A stretch of DNA of 64,000 nucleotides from Corynebacterium frankenforstense (GCF_030211955.1 NZ_JASODI010000010.1:1-64000); one strand, 5' to 3'; numbered from the stretch's first letter, positions 34,042 through 43,378 are shown. Notes: generated from the letters alone by a model not told the origin. Numbers and translations: made by a program.

Positions 34042-34911
34042 CTAGACCGGCTGGAGGACGCCGGTGGCCAGCAGCAGCATGACGATCAGGCCGGCGGGGA
34101 TGCGGTAGGCGGCGAACCAGGCGAAGGAGTGGTTGGAGACGAACTTCAGCAGCCACGCGATGCAGACGTAGCCGAGCGCGAAGCAGATGACGGTGCCGAC
34201 GGCCAGCTGCGTGCCGGTGGCGGCCTGGCCGGCCTGCGGATCGAAGGCGTCCGGCAGCGAGAACAGTCCGGAGGCGAGGACAGCGGGGACGGCCAGCAGG
34301 AAGGAGAACCGGGTGGCCACCTCGCGGTCGAGGCCCAGGAAGAGGCCGCCGGAGATGGTGCCGCCGGAGCGCGAGACGCCTGGGATCAGCGAGAGGCACT
34401 GCCACAGACCCATCACGACCGCGTCCTTCATGGTCAGCTCGTCGAAGCCGCGGGTCTTCCTGCCCTGGCGCTCGGCGAGGATGAACACGAAGGAGAAGAG
34501 CACGAGCACGGTGGCGGTGATCCACAGGTTGCGCAGGTTCTCGCGGATGATGTCCTTGCCCAGGAAGCCGATGAGGCCGACCGGGATGGTGCCGGCGACG
34601 ACCATCCAGCCCATGCGGTAGTCCAGGCCGCGGGCCCCACGGTCGCGCAGGCCGCGGAACCAGCCGGTGAGGATGCGCCAGATGTCGCGGGCGAAGAAGA
34701 CCAGCACGGCGGCCTCGGTGCCCAGCTGCACCACGGCGGTGAAGGAGGCGCCGGCGTCCTGGCCCCAGAACAGCTCGGAGACGATGCGCAGGTGGCCGGA
34801 TGAGCTCACCGGCAGGAACTCCGTGAGTCCCTGCACGATGGAGAGCACGATCACCTGGGCCCAGCTCATGGCCTCCGGGGCGCCGGAGGCGAGCGTCGTC
34901 ACGTCATTCAC
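34042..34911 (-). CDS. uppP: Undecaprenyl-diphosphatase UppP (BacA)
   Basis: 289 residues from the GTG at 34911. Motifs [13 protein letters not shown] (near residue 27) and PGVSRSGGT, with seven to eight membrane helices. It dephosphorylates undecaprenyl diphosphate for recycling of the lipid carrier of peptidoglycan and other glycans, and can give bacitracin resistance. The chosen start is set by TAGGGT (34924-34919) 7 nt upstream, i.e. a leaderless mRNA. It is divergent from an aldo/keto reductase-like gene with only 31 bp between the start codons. Confidence 0.95.
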   Translation of the reverse strand: MNDVTTLASGAPEAMSWAQVIVLSIVQGLTEFLPVSSSGHLRIVSELFWGQDAGASFTAVVQLGTEAAVLVFFARDIWRILTGWFRGLRDRGARGLDYRMGWMVVAGTIPVGLIGFLGKDIIRENLRNLWITATVLVLFSFVFILAERQGRKTRGFDELTMKDAVVMGLWQCLSLIPGVSRSGGTISGGLFLGLDREVATRFSFLLAVPAVLASGLFSLPDAFDPQAGQAATGTQLAVGTVICFALGYVCIAWLLKFVSNHSFAWFAAYRIPAGLIVMLLLATGVLQPV

Positions 34912-34918
34912 GGGCAAC

Positions 34919-34935
34919 ACCCTACCCACTAGGGT
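34919..34935. promoter_or_regulatory. Symmetric divergent promoter of uppP and the AKR gene
   Basis: ACCCTA (34919-34924; TAGGGT on the minus strand) and TAGGGT (34930-34935) form a perfect inverted repeat around 5 bp. Each hexamer lies 7 nt before a GTG: 34911 leftward and 34943 rightward. So one 17-bp element seems to carry both -10 boxes of two leaderless transcripts. Confidence 0.7.
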
Positions 34936-34942
34936 GGGGCGG

Positions 34943-35842
34943 GTGGAATCTCGCACCGTGGGCCGCTCCGGGCTGCGCGTCGGGGCCCTCGGACTGGGCA
35001 CCGAGGCCTGGGGCACGGCCACCCACTCCGATGACGCCCGGGCCATCGCCCGGGTCTTCCTCGACGCCGGCGGCAGCCTCGTCGACACCTCGCCGGCCTA
35101 CGGCGTCGGCCGCGCCGAGGAGGTGCTCGCCCGCGTCCTGGCCGACCTGCCGCGCGAGGAGCTCGTCCTCTCCTCGGCCGCTGGTGTCGACCCGACCGCC
35201 CCGGTGGGCCGCCGCGTGGACTGTTCGCGGCGCAGCCTGCTCGCCCAGCTGGACCGCACCCTGACCCGCCTGGGCACCGACCACCTGGACCTGTGGTCGG
35301 TGGGCTACTTCGACCGCCAGACCCCGATGAGCGAGGTCACCGACACCCTCGCCGCGGCCGTCGCCTCCGGCAAGGTCCGCTACGCCGGGGTGCGCGACCA
35401 CACCGGCTGGCAGCTCGCCTGCACGGCCGGCGTCGCGGGACCGGGCGGCGTCGTCGCCGCGCAGGCCGAGTACTCACTGCTGGTGCGCCAGCCCGAGGAG
35501 GACCTGGCCCCGGCGGCCGGCTACCTCGGCGTGGGGCTCCTGGCCCGCGCGCCGCTGGGCCACGGGGTGCTCGCGGGGCTCTCCCGCGGCGAGCTGCCCG
35601 CCGAGGCGCACCCGCTGCTGGGTGCACGGGCCCGGACCATCGTCGACGCGCTGCGCACCGCCGCCGAGGGCCTGGGCGTCGACCCGGCCGTGGCCGCGCT
35701 GGCCTGGGTGCGCGACCGGCCGGGGGTGGCCGCCGCGGTGACGGGCCCCTCCGACCCCGCCCAGGCCCGCGTCGCCTTCGCCGCCGACGGGGTGCGACTG
35801 CCCGCGGCGATCACCCGCGCGCTCGACGACGTCTCCGCGTGA
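34943..35842 (+). CDS. Aldo/keto reductase-fold protein lacking catalytic Lys and His
   Basis: 299 residues, AKR TIM-barrel: [34 protein letters not shown] (Asp48, Tyr53), [26 protein letters not shown]. Two of the four catalytic residues are missing: the usual Lys of VIATK is Ala79 (VLSSAAG) and the usual His of DLYQLH is Gly121 (DLWSVGYFD). It may bind a cofactor or ligand without normal reductase activity. Leaderless start at GTG 34943 (TAGGGT 7 nt upstream). The 3' end carries a short tandem duplication (DVSA plus stop, repeated within 17 bp). Confidence 0.85.
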   Translation: MESRTVGRSGLRVGALGLGTEAWGTATHSDDARAIARVFLDAGGSLVDTSPAYGVGRAEEVLARVLADLPREELVLSSAAGVDPTAPVGRRVDCSRRSLLAQLDRTLTRLGTDHLDLWSVGYFDRQTPMSEVTDTLAAAVASGKVRYAGVRDHTGWQLACTAGVAGPGGVVAAQAEYSLLVRQPEEDLAPAAGYLGVGLLARAPLGHGVLAGLSRGELPAEAHPLLGARARTIVDALRTAAEGLGVDPAVAALAWVRDRPGVAAAVTGPSDPAQARVAFAADGVRLPAAITRALDDVSA

Positions 35843-35914
35843 GCGACGTCTCGGCCTGACCAGCGGCGACCGGCGGGGCGGGACCGCCCGGTCGCACTGC
35901 TAGGCTGGCTGTCT

Positions 35915-36949
35915 GTGAGAAAGCGCGCCATCGGCCTCCCCCTCCTCACCGCCGCACTGCTGACGCTGACCGCATGCGGCGGGACGGACGGTCAGGACGG
36001 CACCGAAGAGAACATGGGCAACGCCCGCCCGGCGGTCTCCGACTCCGCCGGAGACGCACCCGACGGTGAGACGTTCGAGGCTCCGACGGGCCTCGGCGAG
36101 ATCTCCCAGGCGGTCACCGACGGCGAGGTCGTCGGTCTGCGCGGGAGGGACGCGGTCGCATTCGGCACCGTCGCCCAGCTGCGCGACGGAAAGGCCGAGG
36201 TCGTCGAGACCGACCCCGCCTGCGGCACCCTGACCCAGGGCGCGGGCACATTCGTCCTCGCCTGTGGCTCCGAGGTCCTCCTCTTCGACCCCGCGGATCC
36301 GGCCGAGCCCGAGCGCCGCGACGTGGAAGGCGACGCCACCCGCGCCGCGCTCGTGGCCTCCGGGGAGCTGTTCACCGCCAACGCGGACGAGCCCGAGATC
36401 GTCATGACCCGCCCGGACCGCTCGACCGAGCGCATCGAGGTCGAGGACCCGGCCACCGAGCTGGTCTCCGTGCCCGGCCGCGACGGCGAGCGCGACGCCG
36501 TGGTGCGCACCTTCAACCCGGACACCACGATCCAGGACGTGGACTGGACCAACGACCCGCCGCGCCAGGGCGGCCGGCTGCGCGTCGGCCTCGGCGTGGG
36601 CACCGTCGCCCCCGGCGAGGACGACTTCCTGCTCGCCGCCGACGCCACCGGCGGCCAGCTGGCGGTCTACACCACCGACGACGTCATCCGCCTGCACCAG
36701 ACCGTCCCGGTCGACGGCGAGCCCTGGGCCGTCGCCTGGGACCCGCACGCGAAGCGCGCCTGGGTCTCCTCGCCCGGCGACCGCGGCCTGCGCGCCTTCG
36801 ACCTCTCCTCCGGCAGCCCCGAGCAGACCACGCAGCTGCGCGCGGTGCCCGACGCGCAGAGCATCGTCGTGCTTGACGACGGCACGCTGGTCGCCGTCTC
36901 CGCCACTGGTTCCGGTGTGCAGGTCGTCGCCGACGCCGCCGGCGCCTGA
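35915..36949 (+). CDS. Lipoprotein, LppL-like
   Basis: 344 residues with a lipoprotein signal: basic MRKR, hydrophobic core, then lipobox LTAC with Cys21. The mature part is acidic and rich in short beta strands ([56 protein letters not shown]), like a beta-propeller. It lies just before pyrD, as LppL does in mycobacteria. TAGGCT (35901-35906) is 8 nt before the GTG, so it is probably leaderless. Ligand unknown. Confidence 0.82.
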   Translation: MRKRAIGLPLLTAALLTLTACGGTDGQDGTEENMGNARPAVSDSAGDAPDGETFEAPTGLGEISQAVTDGEVVGLRGRDAVAFGTVAQLRDGKAEVVETDPACGTLTQGAGTFVLACGSEVLLFDPADPAEPERRDVEGDATRAALVASGELFTANADEPEIVMTRPDRSTERIEVEDPATELVSVPGRDGERDAVVRTFNPDTTIQDVDWTNDPPRQGGRLRVGLGVGTVAPGEDDFLLAADATGGQLAVYTTDDVIRLHQTVPVDGEPWAVAWDPHAKRAWVSSPGDRGLRAFDLSSGSPEQTTQLRAVPDAQSIVVLDDGTLVAVSATGSGVQVVADAAGA

Positions 36950-37025
36950 GCCCGGGCGCCCCGGCAGCCGGGGCGCCCCCTCCGTCCTTTCCATTCCTTC
37001 CCTACCGAACCCGGGAGAATCCACC

Positions 37026-38132
37026 GTGACCCTCGATCTCCGTCACCGCGCCTACGCCGCCGCCCTGAAGGTGATGTTCCAGATCCCACCGGAGCGCATC
37101 CACGGCATCATCATGTCCGCCCTGCGCGTCATGCAGAAGGCCGGCCCGGTGCGCACGGCCGTCTCGAAGATCTTCCCGGTGCGCGAGCCGATCCTCTCCC
37201 AGGACCTCTTCGGCGTGCACTTCGAGCGCCCGCTGGGCCTGGCCGCCGGTTTCGACAAGGCCGCCGAGGTCGCCGACGTCTGGGAGGCCTGCGGCTTCGG
37301 CTACGCCGAGCTGGGCACCGTGACCGCCAAGGGGCAGCCGGGCAACCCGGCCCCGCGCCTCTACCGCCTGCCGGCGGACAAGGCCCTGCTCAACCGCATG
37401 GGCTTCAACAACCCGGGCGCGGCCGCGGCGGCGGCCAACCTCAAGGCCCGCCGCGGGGCCGGCGTCATCGCCATCAACATCGGCAAGACGAAGGTCACCC
37501 CGGCAGAGGAGGCCGTCGAGGACTACCGCACCAGCGCCCACCTGCTCGGCCACCTGGCCGACTACGTGGTGGTCAACGTCTCCTCCCCCAACACTCCGGG
37601 CCTGCGCGACCTGCAGGCCGTCGAGGCGCTGCGCCCGATCCTCGCCGCCGTGCAGGAGGAGACGGACACCCCGGTGATGGTCAAGATCGCCCCGGACCTC
37701 TCCGACGAGGACGTCGACGCCGTGGCGGACCTGGCCGTGGAGCTCGGCCTGGCCGGCGTGGTGGCCACCAACACGACCATCTCGCGGGAGAACCTGAAGA
37801 CCGACTCAGACGAGGTCGCGGCCATGGGCGCCGGCGGCATCTCCGGGCCGCCGCTGGCCGCCCGCGCCCTCGAGGTGCTCGAGCGCCTGCACGCCCGGCT
37901 GGCCGACAGTGACGTGGTGCTGGTGGCCTCCGGCGGCATCTTCACCGCCGAGGAGGCCTGGGCCCGCATCGCGGCGGGCGCGAGCCTGCTGCAGGGCTAC
38001 ACCGGCATGATCTACGGCGGCCCGGACTGGATCCGCGACATCCACCGCGGCCTGGCCGAGCAGCTGCGCCGCCAGGGCATGAACAACATCGCCGAGGCCG
38101 TCGGCTGCCGGAAGGCCTGGCTGGCCGCCTAG
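37026..38132 (+). CDS. pyrD: Dihydroorotate dehydrogenase (quinone)
   Basis: 368 residues from the GTG at 37026, preceded by GGGAGAATCC. Class 2 enzyme: an N-terminal membrane-associating helical extension (about 1-40), then an FMN barrel with [12 protein letters not shown], the [11 protein letters not shown] catalytic Ser loop, and [14 protein letters not shown]. It oxidises dihydroorotate to orotate and passes electrons to menaquinone. It follows the lipoprotein gene by 76 bp and is followed by convergent genes. Confidence 0.97.
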   Translation: MTLDLRHRAYAAALKVMFQIPPERIHGIIMSALRVMQKAGPVRTAVSKIFPVREPILSQDLFGVHFERPLGLAAGFDKAAEVADVWEACGFGYAELGTVTAKGQPGNPAPRLYRLPADKALLNRMGFNNPGAAAAAANLKARRGAGVIAINIGKTKVTPAEEAVEDYRTSAHLLGHLADYVVVNVSSPNTPGLRDLQAVEALRPILAAVQEETDTPVMVKIAPDLSDEDVDAVADLAVELGLAGVVATNTTISRENLKTDSDEVAAMGAGGISGPPLAARALEVLERLHARLADSDVVLVASGGIFTAEEAWARIAAGASLLQGYTGMIYGGPDWIRDIHRGLAEQLRRQGMNNIAEAVGCRKAWLAA

Positions 38133-38154
38133 ACACGGCCCACCTGAAGCTGCC

Positions 38155-38571
38155 TCAGGCGGCGAAGCTGCGCCGGATGAGCCAGGCGCACACGCCCGCC
38201 ACGACCACGAGACCCAGCACCCAGTGCTGGGCGGTGGCGTAGGCGGGCTCCGGGGGCATGAAGCGGCTCGCCACGACGAGCAGCACCGCGACGATCAGGG
38301 CGATGACCTTTCCGCGGCTGCCGGGCTCGTCACGGCGGGTCGTGGCGAAGGCACCGAGCAGCGCGCCCGCCAGCAGGATCGTGAGCACGCGCGGGGTGAA
38401 CTCGAAGGGGGCGCCCACGCCCCTGCCGAAGACGTCGAGGACGAGCAGCAGCAGGGCCACCAGGGCCACGCCGAGGAAGGCGCCGCCGACGCGCAGGCCG
38501 GCCGGCACGCCGCCACGATCCGGGCCGCGGCCGCCTCCTGCGGCAGCGACACCCTGTTCCCGCGCGCTCAC
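38155..38571 (-). CDS. Small integral membrane protein
   Basis: 138 residues with four hydrophobic segments (about 28-48, 60-76, 87-101 and 117-133) between short Gly/Arg loops. No family recognised. Its ATG overlaps the stop of the PEBP gene by 4 bp, so it is probably translationally coupled. The N-terminal 25 residues are Gly/Arg/Ala-rich. Confidence 0.75.
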   Translation of the reverse strand: MSAREQGVAAAGGGRGPDRGGVPAGLRVGGAFLGVALVALLLLVLDVFGRGVGAPFEFTPRVLTILLAGALLGAFATTRRDEPGSRGKVIALIVAVLLVVASRFMPPEPAYATAQHWVLGLVVVAGVCAWLIRRSFAA

Positions 38572-39113
38572 TCGTTCTCGTGCCAGCCCCAGAGGATGGC
38601 GCGTCCGATGGCGTGGAAGTACAGGTTGAAGCCGAGCACCGTCGGGGTGGCGTCCGCGTCGACGTCCAGGTGCTCGACGTCCACGGCGTGCACGGCGAAC
38701 AGGTAGCGGTGCGGGCCGTGGCCGGCCGGCGGGGCGGCACCGGCGAAGGCACGCGAGCCGCCGTCGTTGCGCAGGGCGGTCACCCCGTCGATGCCGAGGT
38801 CGTTTTTCGCACCCGCGCCGGCGGGCAGGCTGTCGGTGGACACCGGGATGTTGAAGGCGGCCCAGTGCCAGAAGCCGGCCGCCGTCGGGGCGTCCGGGTC
38901 GTAGCAGGTCACGGCCAGCGACTTGGTGCCCTCGGGCAGGCCGGACCAGGACAGCTGCGGCGAGACGTTCTCGGCGGCCGTCTGCGCGGCCGGCAGCTGC
39001 GCGCCGTCATCGAAGTCCTCGGAGGTCAGCTCGAAGCCCGGAAGGTCCTTCAGGGGCGCGTACGGGTCCGGGCCGGGGAAACGGGGGTCTGTGGCGTAGT
39101 CGTGGTTGCTCAT
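38568..39113 (-). CDS. YbhB/YbcL-family (PEBP) protein
   Basis: 181 residues. PEBP signatures: CYDPDAPTAAGFWHWAAFNIP and GHGPHRYLFAVHAV. Members bind phosphate- or carboxylate-containing ligands; the mycobacterial relative near pyrD is a cytosolic ligand-binding protein of unclear role. No signal peptide. The upstream TACAAA (near 39127) lies 7-8 nt before the ATG, a possible leaderless promoter. It overlaps the next gene by 4 bp. Confidence 0.93.
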   Translation of the reverse strand: MSNHDYATDPRFPGPDPYAPLKDLPGFELTSEDFDDGAQLPAAQTAAENVSPQLSWSGLPEGTKSLAVTCYDPDAPTAAGFWHWAAFNIPVSTDSLPAGAGAKNDLGIDGVTALRNDGGSRAFAGAAPPAGHGPHRYLFAVHAVDVEHLDVDADATPTVLGFNLYFHAIGRAILWGWHENE

Positions 39114-39205
39114 GTACCCGTTTGTACCTAAACATGCGCCGCCGCGGGGGCGTTTTCGCCCACGTGGGGGCGACGGGACGTCGGAAAGCGGCGTGAGCTG
39201 GCAAT

Positions 39206-39235
39206 TTGTTCCGCGAACCGGGTTCGGGTTAAGGT
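39206..39235 (+). promoter_or_regulatory. Promoter of tRNA-Leu
   Basis: TTGTTC (39206-39211), an 18-bp spacer and TAAGGT (39230-39235) fit a housekeeping promoter, with the start of transcription about 33 bp before the tRNA. Confidence 0.6.
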
Positions 39236-39274
39236 GATCCCCGTTGCGCGCCGCGATGCGGCGACGACCACCCT

Positions 39275-39360
39275 GCCCGGGTGGCGGAATGGCAGACGCG
39301 CTAGCTTGAGGTGCTAGTGTCCTATTAACGGACGTGGGGGTTCAAGTCCCCCTCCGGGCA
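39275..39360 (+). tRNA. tRNA-Leu (anticodon GAG)
   Basis: 86 nt. A seven-pair acceptor stem (G-U at position seven) with discriminator A and no encoded CCA; D-arm GTGGCGGAATGGCAGACGC; anticodon stem CTAGC/GCTAG with loop TTGAGGT, giving GAG; a long variable arm (GTGTCC...GGAC) as in class II tRNAs; and the T-arm GGGGGTTCAAGTCCCCC. It decodes CUC and CUU. Confidence 0.97.
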
Positions 39361-39366
39361 CGATCT

Positions 39367-39401
39367 GATCCCGGGTCACCGTCACACGGTGGCCCGGGAT
39401 C
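39367..39401 (+). terminator. Hairpin after tRNA-Leu
   Basis: Sixteen-bp stem with one mismatch (39367-39382 with 39386-39401) and a 3-nt loop, 6 nt after the tRNA. No T-tract follows, so it may be a terminator of the GC-rich type or a 3' processing boundary. The promoter of the next gene starts 22 bp later. Confidence 0.7.
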
Positions 39402-39436
39402 ACGCGTATGCGCGGCGGGATCTAGAATCGACGGTC

Positions 39437-40093
39437 GTGACTGTATCCGTGAGAAGCTACCGAGCAACCGACCACGACGACGCGATCAAGATCCTCGTCG
39501 ACGCCTTCGAGGACGACCCGTCCTTCCGCCGCGTGACTCCCCTGGCCCGCGGGCTGGGCCACCGCGAGACGCTCGCGCGGATGCTCTCCGCCCAGATCAG
39601 GCGCCACTACATCCCGCACGGCCGCATCGACGTCGCCGTCGACGGCGAAACCGACGACGCCACCCCGCTCGGCGTCGCCCTGTGGAGCACCCCCGACGAC
39701 GGGCCGGGGCCGGTGGAGAAGATCTCCGCGCTCAAGGACTGGGTCTCCCTCTTCGGCCGCCACGCCGCCACCGCCGTGCTGCGCGACCGCCAGGAATCCT
39801 CCTTCGAGCCGCGGTTCGCGCACTGGTACCTCTACACCCTGGCCGTCTCCCCGACCGCGCAGCGCCGCGGCGTGGGCACCGCGCTGCTCAACCACGGCCT
39901 GGAGCGCGCCGGCAACGACGCGGTCTACCTCGAGGCGAGCACCCCGCACGCCGCCAACCTCTACGAGCGCCTCGGCTTCGTGCCCATGGGCCGACTGCCC
40001 AAGCACGGCGAGGGTGTCCACGAGATGGGCATGTGGCGCCCGCCGGTGATCAAGGCCCCGAAGCCGGGCCGTGGCCCGGCCGCGGAGGGGTGA
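39437..40093 (+). CDS. GNAT-family N-acetyltransferase
   Basis: 218 residues. An N-terminal VRSYRATDHDDAIKILVDAF strand-helix, then WYLYTLAVSPTAQRRGVGTALL (acetyl-CoA-binding Q/R-x-x-G-x-G/A motif at about 145-155) and the C-terminal PHAANLYERLGF box. Substrate cannot be told. The GTG at 39437 is chosen because TAGAAT (39423-39428) lies 8 nt upstream; this gives a leaderless mRNA. It ends 4 bp before the membrane protein gene. Confidence 0.9.
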   Translation: MTVSVRSYRATDHDDAIKILVDAFEDDPSFRRVTPLARGLGHRETLARMLSAQIRRHYIPHGRIDVAVDGETDDATPLGVALWSTPDDGPGPVEKISALKDWVSLFGRHAATAVLRDRQESSFEPRFAHWYLYTLAVSPTAQRRGVGTALLNHGLERAGNDAVYLEASTPHAANLYERLGFVPMGRLPKHGEGVHEMGMWRPPVIKAPKPGRGPAAEG

Positions 40094-40097
40094 TGGG

Positions 40098-40838
40098 ATG
40101 GCCGGACTCGGCCGCTGGGTGCGCAGCTTCCTCGGCTTCGTGCTCGGCCTCGTCGCCGACGCCTGGCGCACGGTGCTGGGCTGGCCGGTGCACCGCAAGG
40201 TGCTCGTGGCCGCCGCGCTCGGCGCGTTCATCGTGCTGACGCTGACCGTGGACCTGCCCAGCCTGGCCACCCTGCGGGCGTGGTCGGACTCAGCCGGCGA
40301 CTGGTTCGTCGTCGCCTTCTGGCTGCTCTACGTGGCGGTCACGCAGCTGCCCGTGCCGCGCACCTTCCTGACTCTGGCCTCGGGCATCCTCTTCGGACCC
40401 TGGACCGGGGCGCTGGTGGCCGTGACCGCGACGACGGTCTCCGCGGTCGTCTCGCTCGGCGTGGTGCGCGGGCTGACCGGCGACTGGATCCGCCCGCGCC
40501 TGGATCACCCTGCGGTGGCGGGCATCAACGCCCGGCTGCGGCAGCGCGGCTGGCTGGCCGTCGGCTCGCTGCGCATGATCGCCGGCGTGCCGTTCTTCGT
40601 TCTCAACTGCGCCTGCGCGCTCTCGCCGGTGCGCGTGCTGCCCTACGCGGTGGCGACCTGCGTCGGCTCCGCGCCCGGCACCGTGGCGCTGGTCTTCTTC
40701 GGCGACACCCTGACCGGGCACGCCGACCCGGTGGTCATCGCCTTCACGGTGGCGCTGGCTCTGGTCGGGCTCGTCGGTCTCGCCGTCGATCACCGGATGC
40801 CGGTACAGTCGGGTGGCAGATCAAGGGTAGAGGCCTGA
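40098..40838 (+). CDS. TVP38/TMEM64 (VTT-domain) membrane protein
   Basis: 246 residues with about five to six hydrophobic segments. VTT/SNARE-associated Golgi domain pieces: LPVPRTFLTLASGILFGPWTGALV and GSLRMIAGVPFFVLNCACALSPV. The family includes DedA-like proteins in lipid flipping; the specific substrate is unknown. It starts 4 bp after the GNAT gene with a GGGGTGATGGG ribosome region. An equivalent gene lies near SPFH/NfeD genes in mycobacteria. Confidence 0.87.
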   Translation: MAGLGRWVRSFLGFVLGLVADAWRTVLGWPVHRKVLVAAALGAFIVLTLTVDLPSLATLRAWSDSAGDWFVVAFWLLYVAVTQLPVPRTFLTLASGILFGPWTGALVAVTATTVSAVVSLGVVRGLTGDWIRPRLDHPAVAGINARLRQRGWLAVGSLRMIAGVPFFVLNCACALSPVRVLPYAVATCVGSAPGTVALVFFGDTLTGHADPVVIAFTVALALVGLVGLAVDHRMPVQSGGRSRVEA

Positions 40839-40903
40839 CCGGCCGGTGCCGGTCCCCCGCCCTCTCCCCCTCTCTCCCCGCCTGATTTTCCGGAGGTGTC
40901 CCC

Positions 40904-41479
40904 GTGCTCGCCCTGCACGCCCGCTACCGCGGCCGCAGCACCCGCCGCGCCGAACTGGTGCGCCGCAGCGCCGAGGCGCTGGCCACGCTGCCCGGCGTCG
41001 GCGACTTCGAGCGGCTGGGCGTCGAGGACATCCGGGCGCGCGTGGAGACGCCCGAGAGCCTCTGCGACACGGTCATGGCGTTGCTTTCCGACGGTGAGTG
41101 GGCACTCGGCGTCGGCGTGACCGACGCCGCCCACGACGCGACCGAGGCGGCCACCGCGGCGTTGGGCAGGGCCGCCCGCCCGGGGCTGGTGCGCGCCCGG
41201 GTGCTCCCGGACGCCACCGGCACCGCCGGCGAGGACATCGCCGCGGTCTTCCTGCTGCTCGGCCAGGTGCTGGCCAAGCGCTCGCTGGAGGGCCGGGAGG
41301 CGACCTCGCTGATGCGCACGGGCATGAACCAGATCGAGGCCGCGGAGCGCCTCGGCATCACCAAGCAGGCGATCTCGCAGCGGCTGCGGGCCGCGGGCTG
41401 GCAGGCGGAGAACGCCGGCTGGCAGCTGGCGGTCAACCTCATCACGGCGGCCCAGAAGGCTGCGCCGGAAAACGACTGA
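40904..41479 (+). CDS. HTH protein, SatD-like architecture
   Basis: 191 residues. The C-terminal third is a clear helix-turn-helix: TGMNQIEAAERLGITKQAISQRLRAAGW, so it binds DNA. The N-terminal two thirds (GEWALGVGVTDAAHDATEAATAALGRAARPG) resembles the ligand-like domain of actinobacterial SatD-related proteins. No fuller match can be given. GTG start with GGAGGT upstream; a strong terminator follows, so it is a single transcription unit. Confidence 0.6.
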   Translation: MLALHARYRGRSTRRAELVRRSAEALATLPGVGDFERLGVEDIRARVETPESLCDTVMALLSDGEWALGVGVTDAAHDATEAATAALGRAARPGLVRARVLPDATGTAGEDIAAVFLLLGQVLAKRSLEGREATSLMRTGMNQIEAAERLGITKQAISQRLRAAGWQAENAGWQLAVNLITAAQKAAPEND

Positions 41480-41492
41480 TAGAGAAGAGAGA

Positions 41493-41522
41493 ACTGACCG
41501 GCGCCACGGGGCGCCGGTCAGT
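41493..41522 (+). terminator. Terminator after the HTH gene
   Basis: ACTGACCGGCGCC (41493-41505) pairs perfectly with GGCGCCGGTCAGT (41510-41522) around a 4-nt loop. It sits between convergent genes and can serve both; T-tract is weak. Confidence 0.85.
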
Positions 41523-41557
41523 CGCTGTCTGGTGCGGTTCAGCGCTGCGCGGCAGCG

Positions 41558-42892
41558 CTAACGGTGCTCATCGGGACGGCCGTGCCGCGGTGCGGGCTGC
41601 CCCTGGGGCGTCTCCGGGCCGGTGCCCCACACGTCGTCGCTGAACTGGACTCCCTCGGCCGGCTGCTGCGTCGGGGCGGCGATGCCGCGTTCCGGGTGGG
41701 CGGCCGGCGTGGCGGTGCCACGGTCACCGGCGCTCTCGTCGCGGCGGCGGGCCGGGGTGGCCTTGGGGGCCTTCTCCTCGCCGGCGAGCGGTATCCCCGG
41801 GTCGACGGGCTTGTTGGCCACGGCGTTGGCGGCGGCCACGGCGGCGGCGATCTCCGGGTCGGACTCGGTGGAGAACCACTCGTTGGTGTCGCCCTCCTCG
41901 GCCATTTCGCGGGTCTCCGCGTCGACGTCGGCCGGCTCGTAGCGGAAGACGCCGTCGTCGTCCTTGTTGCTGAAGGCCTTGGCGAACTGCTCGAGGGTGT
42001 CGCCGAACTGGGCCGGGATCATCCACATCGTGGAGGCCTGGCCCTCGGCCATCTTCGGCAGCTTCTCCAGGTACTGGTAGGCCAGCACCTCGGGCGTCGG
42101 CTTCGAGGCGCGGATGGCCGCGTTGACCTTCTGGATCGCGCGGGCCTCACCCTGGGCCTCGAGGTAGCGGGCGGCGCGGCGGCCCTCGGCGAGCAGGATC
42201 TCGGACTGGCGCTCGGCCTCGGCGGCCAGGATCGCGGCGTGCTTCTCGCCCTCCGCGGCGAGGATGCGGGCCTGCTTCTCGCCCTCGGCGGTCTTGATGT
42301 CGGCCTCGCGCTGACCCTCGGCGGTGAGGATCGTCGCGCGCTTCTCGCGGTCGGCCTTCATCTGCTTCTCCATCGACTGCTGGATGGAGGGCGGCGGGTC
42401 GATGGCCTTCAGCTCGACGCGGGAGATGCGCAGGCCCCACTTGGTGGTGGCCGCGTCCAGCTCGCCGCGCAGGCGGCGGTTGATGACCTCGCGGGAGGTC
42501 AGGGTCTCCTCCAGGGTCATGCCGCCGACGACGTCGCGCAGCGTGGCCACGGAGATCTGCTCGACGCCGACGATGTAGTTGTCCACGCCGTAGATGGCGC
42601 GGGCCGGCTCGTTGATCTGGAACGTGACCACGATGTCGATGGCCACGGTCAGGTTGTCCTCGGTGATGACGGCCTGCGGCGGGAAGGACACCACGCGCTC
42701 ACGCGTGTCCACCCGGGCGCGGACCCGGTCGATGAAGGGGACGAGCAGCGTGATGCCGCCCGAGACGGTGCGGGTGTACCGGCCGAGCCGCTCGATGACC
42801 GCCGCCTCGCCCTGGGGGATCAGGGCGATGGACTTGAAGACGACGAGAGCGACGAAGACCAGGATCACCAGCAGGACGATCAGGCCTGCCAT
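41558..42892 (-). CDS. SPFH/band-7 (stomatin-like) protein
   Basis: 444 residues. An N-terminal membrane helix (about 3-22), the SPFH domain (25-195) with VIERLGRYTRTVSGGITLLVPFIDRV, then a long Glu/Ala/Lys-rich coiled coil (about 175-260, EGEKQARILAAEGEKHAAIL repeats) and an unusual Pro/Ala-rich C-terminal tail of about 120 residues. Such proteins form membrane oligomers with an NfeD partner and influence membrane domains or FtsH-like proteolysis. NfeD is 3 bp upstream, in the same operon. Confidence 0.95.
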   Translation of the reverse strand: MAGLIVLLVILVFVALVVFKSIALIPQGEAAVIERLGRYTRTVSGGITLLVPFIDRVRARVDTRERVVSFPPQAVITEDNLTVAIDIVVTFQINEPARAIYGVDNYIVGVEQISVATLRDVVGGMTLEETLTSREVINRRLRGELDAATTKWGLRISRVELKAIDPPPSIQQSMEKQMKADREKRATILTAEGQREADIKTAEGEKQARILAAEGEKHAAILAAEAERQSEILLAEGRRAARYLEAQGEARAIQKVNAAIRASKPTPEVLAYQYLEKLPKMAEGQASTMWMIPAQFGDTLEQFAKAFSNKDDDGVFRYEPADVDAETREMAEEGDTNEWFSTESDPEIAAAVAAANAVANKPVDPGIPLAGEEKAPKATPARRRDESAGDRGTATPAAHPERGIAAPTQQPAEGVQFSDDVWGTGPETPQGQPAPRHGRPDEHR

Positions 42893-42895
42893 GGG

Positions 42896-43324
42896 TCAGG
42901 GCTCCTTCCAGACGACGGCGGTGGCGCCGTCGATGCGAACGACGGTGACGGAGTCCCCCGCGCCGAAGGTCACGGACGGGTCCATCGAGCGCGCCGACCA
43001 GATCGAGCCGTCGAGGCGGACCTGTCCGGTGTGGGCGTCGGTGGGCTCGAGCACCTCGGCCGACTGCCCGACGAGGGCGCGCGGCGAGGTGTCCAGGGCG
43101 AGGGGCTTCTGCATCTTCCGTCGCAGCCAGGGGCGAAGGAAGACGATGAGACCGATCGAGACGACGGCGAACACCAGCACGTTGGCCCACTCGGGCACGC
43201 CGGCCAGCGACGTCCCGGTCGCGGCCAGGGCGCCCGCGGCGAGCATGAGGAAGGTGAACTCCCCGGCGGCGAGCTCGAGGCCCGCGAGCACCAGGGCGCC
43301 GATGAACCAGACGATCGTTCCCAT
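42896..43324 (-). CDS. NfeD-like membrane protein
   Basis: 142 residues from the ATG at 43324, the partner of the SPFH protein. Three hydrophobic segments in the first 75 residues, then an OB-fold C-terminus (LVGQSAEVLEPTDAHTGQVRLDGSIWSA, DSVTVVRIDG). TACCTT (43337-43332) is 7 nt before the ATG, so the mRNA is probably leaderless. Short type without a ClpP-like protease domain. Confidence 0.9.
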   Translation of the reverse strand: MGTIVWFIGALVLAGLELAAGEFTFLMLAAGALAATGTSLAGVPEWANVLVFAVVSIGLIVFLRPWLRRKMQKPLALDTSPRALVGQSAEVLEPTDAHTGQVRLDGSIWSARSMDPSVTFGAGDSVTVVRIDGATAVVWKEP

Positions 43325-43378
43325 GGGCCCCAAGGTACCGCAGGCCCGCGGCCTCCGGGAGCCCTGACGCACGGGTTT

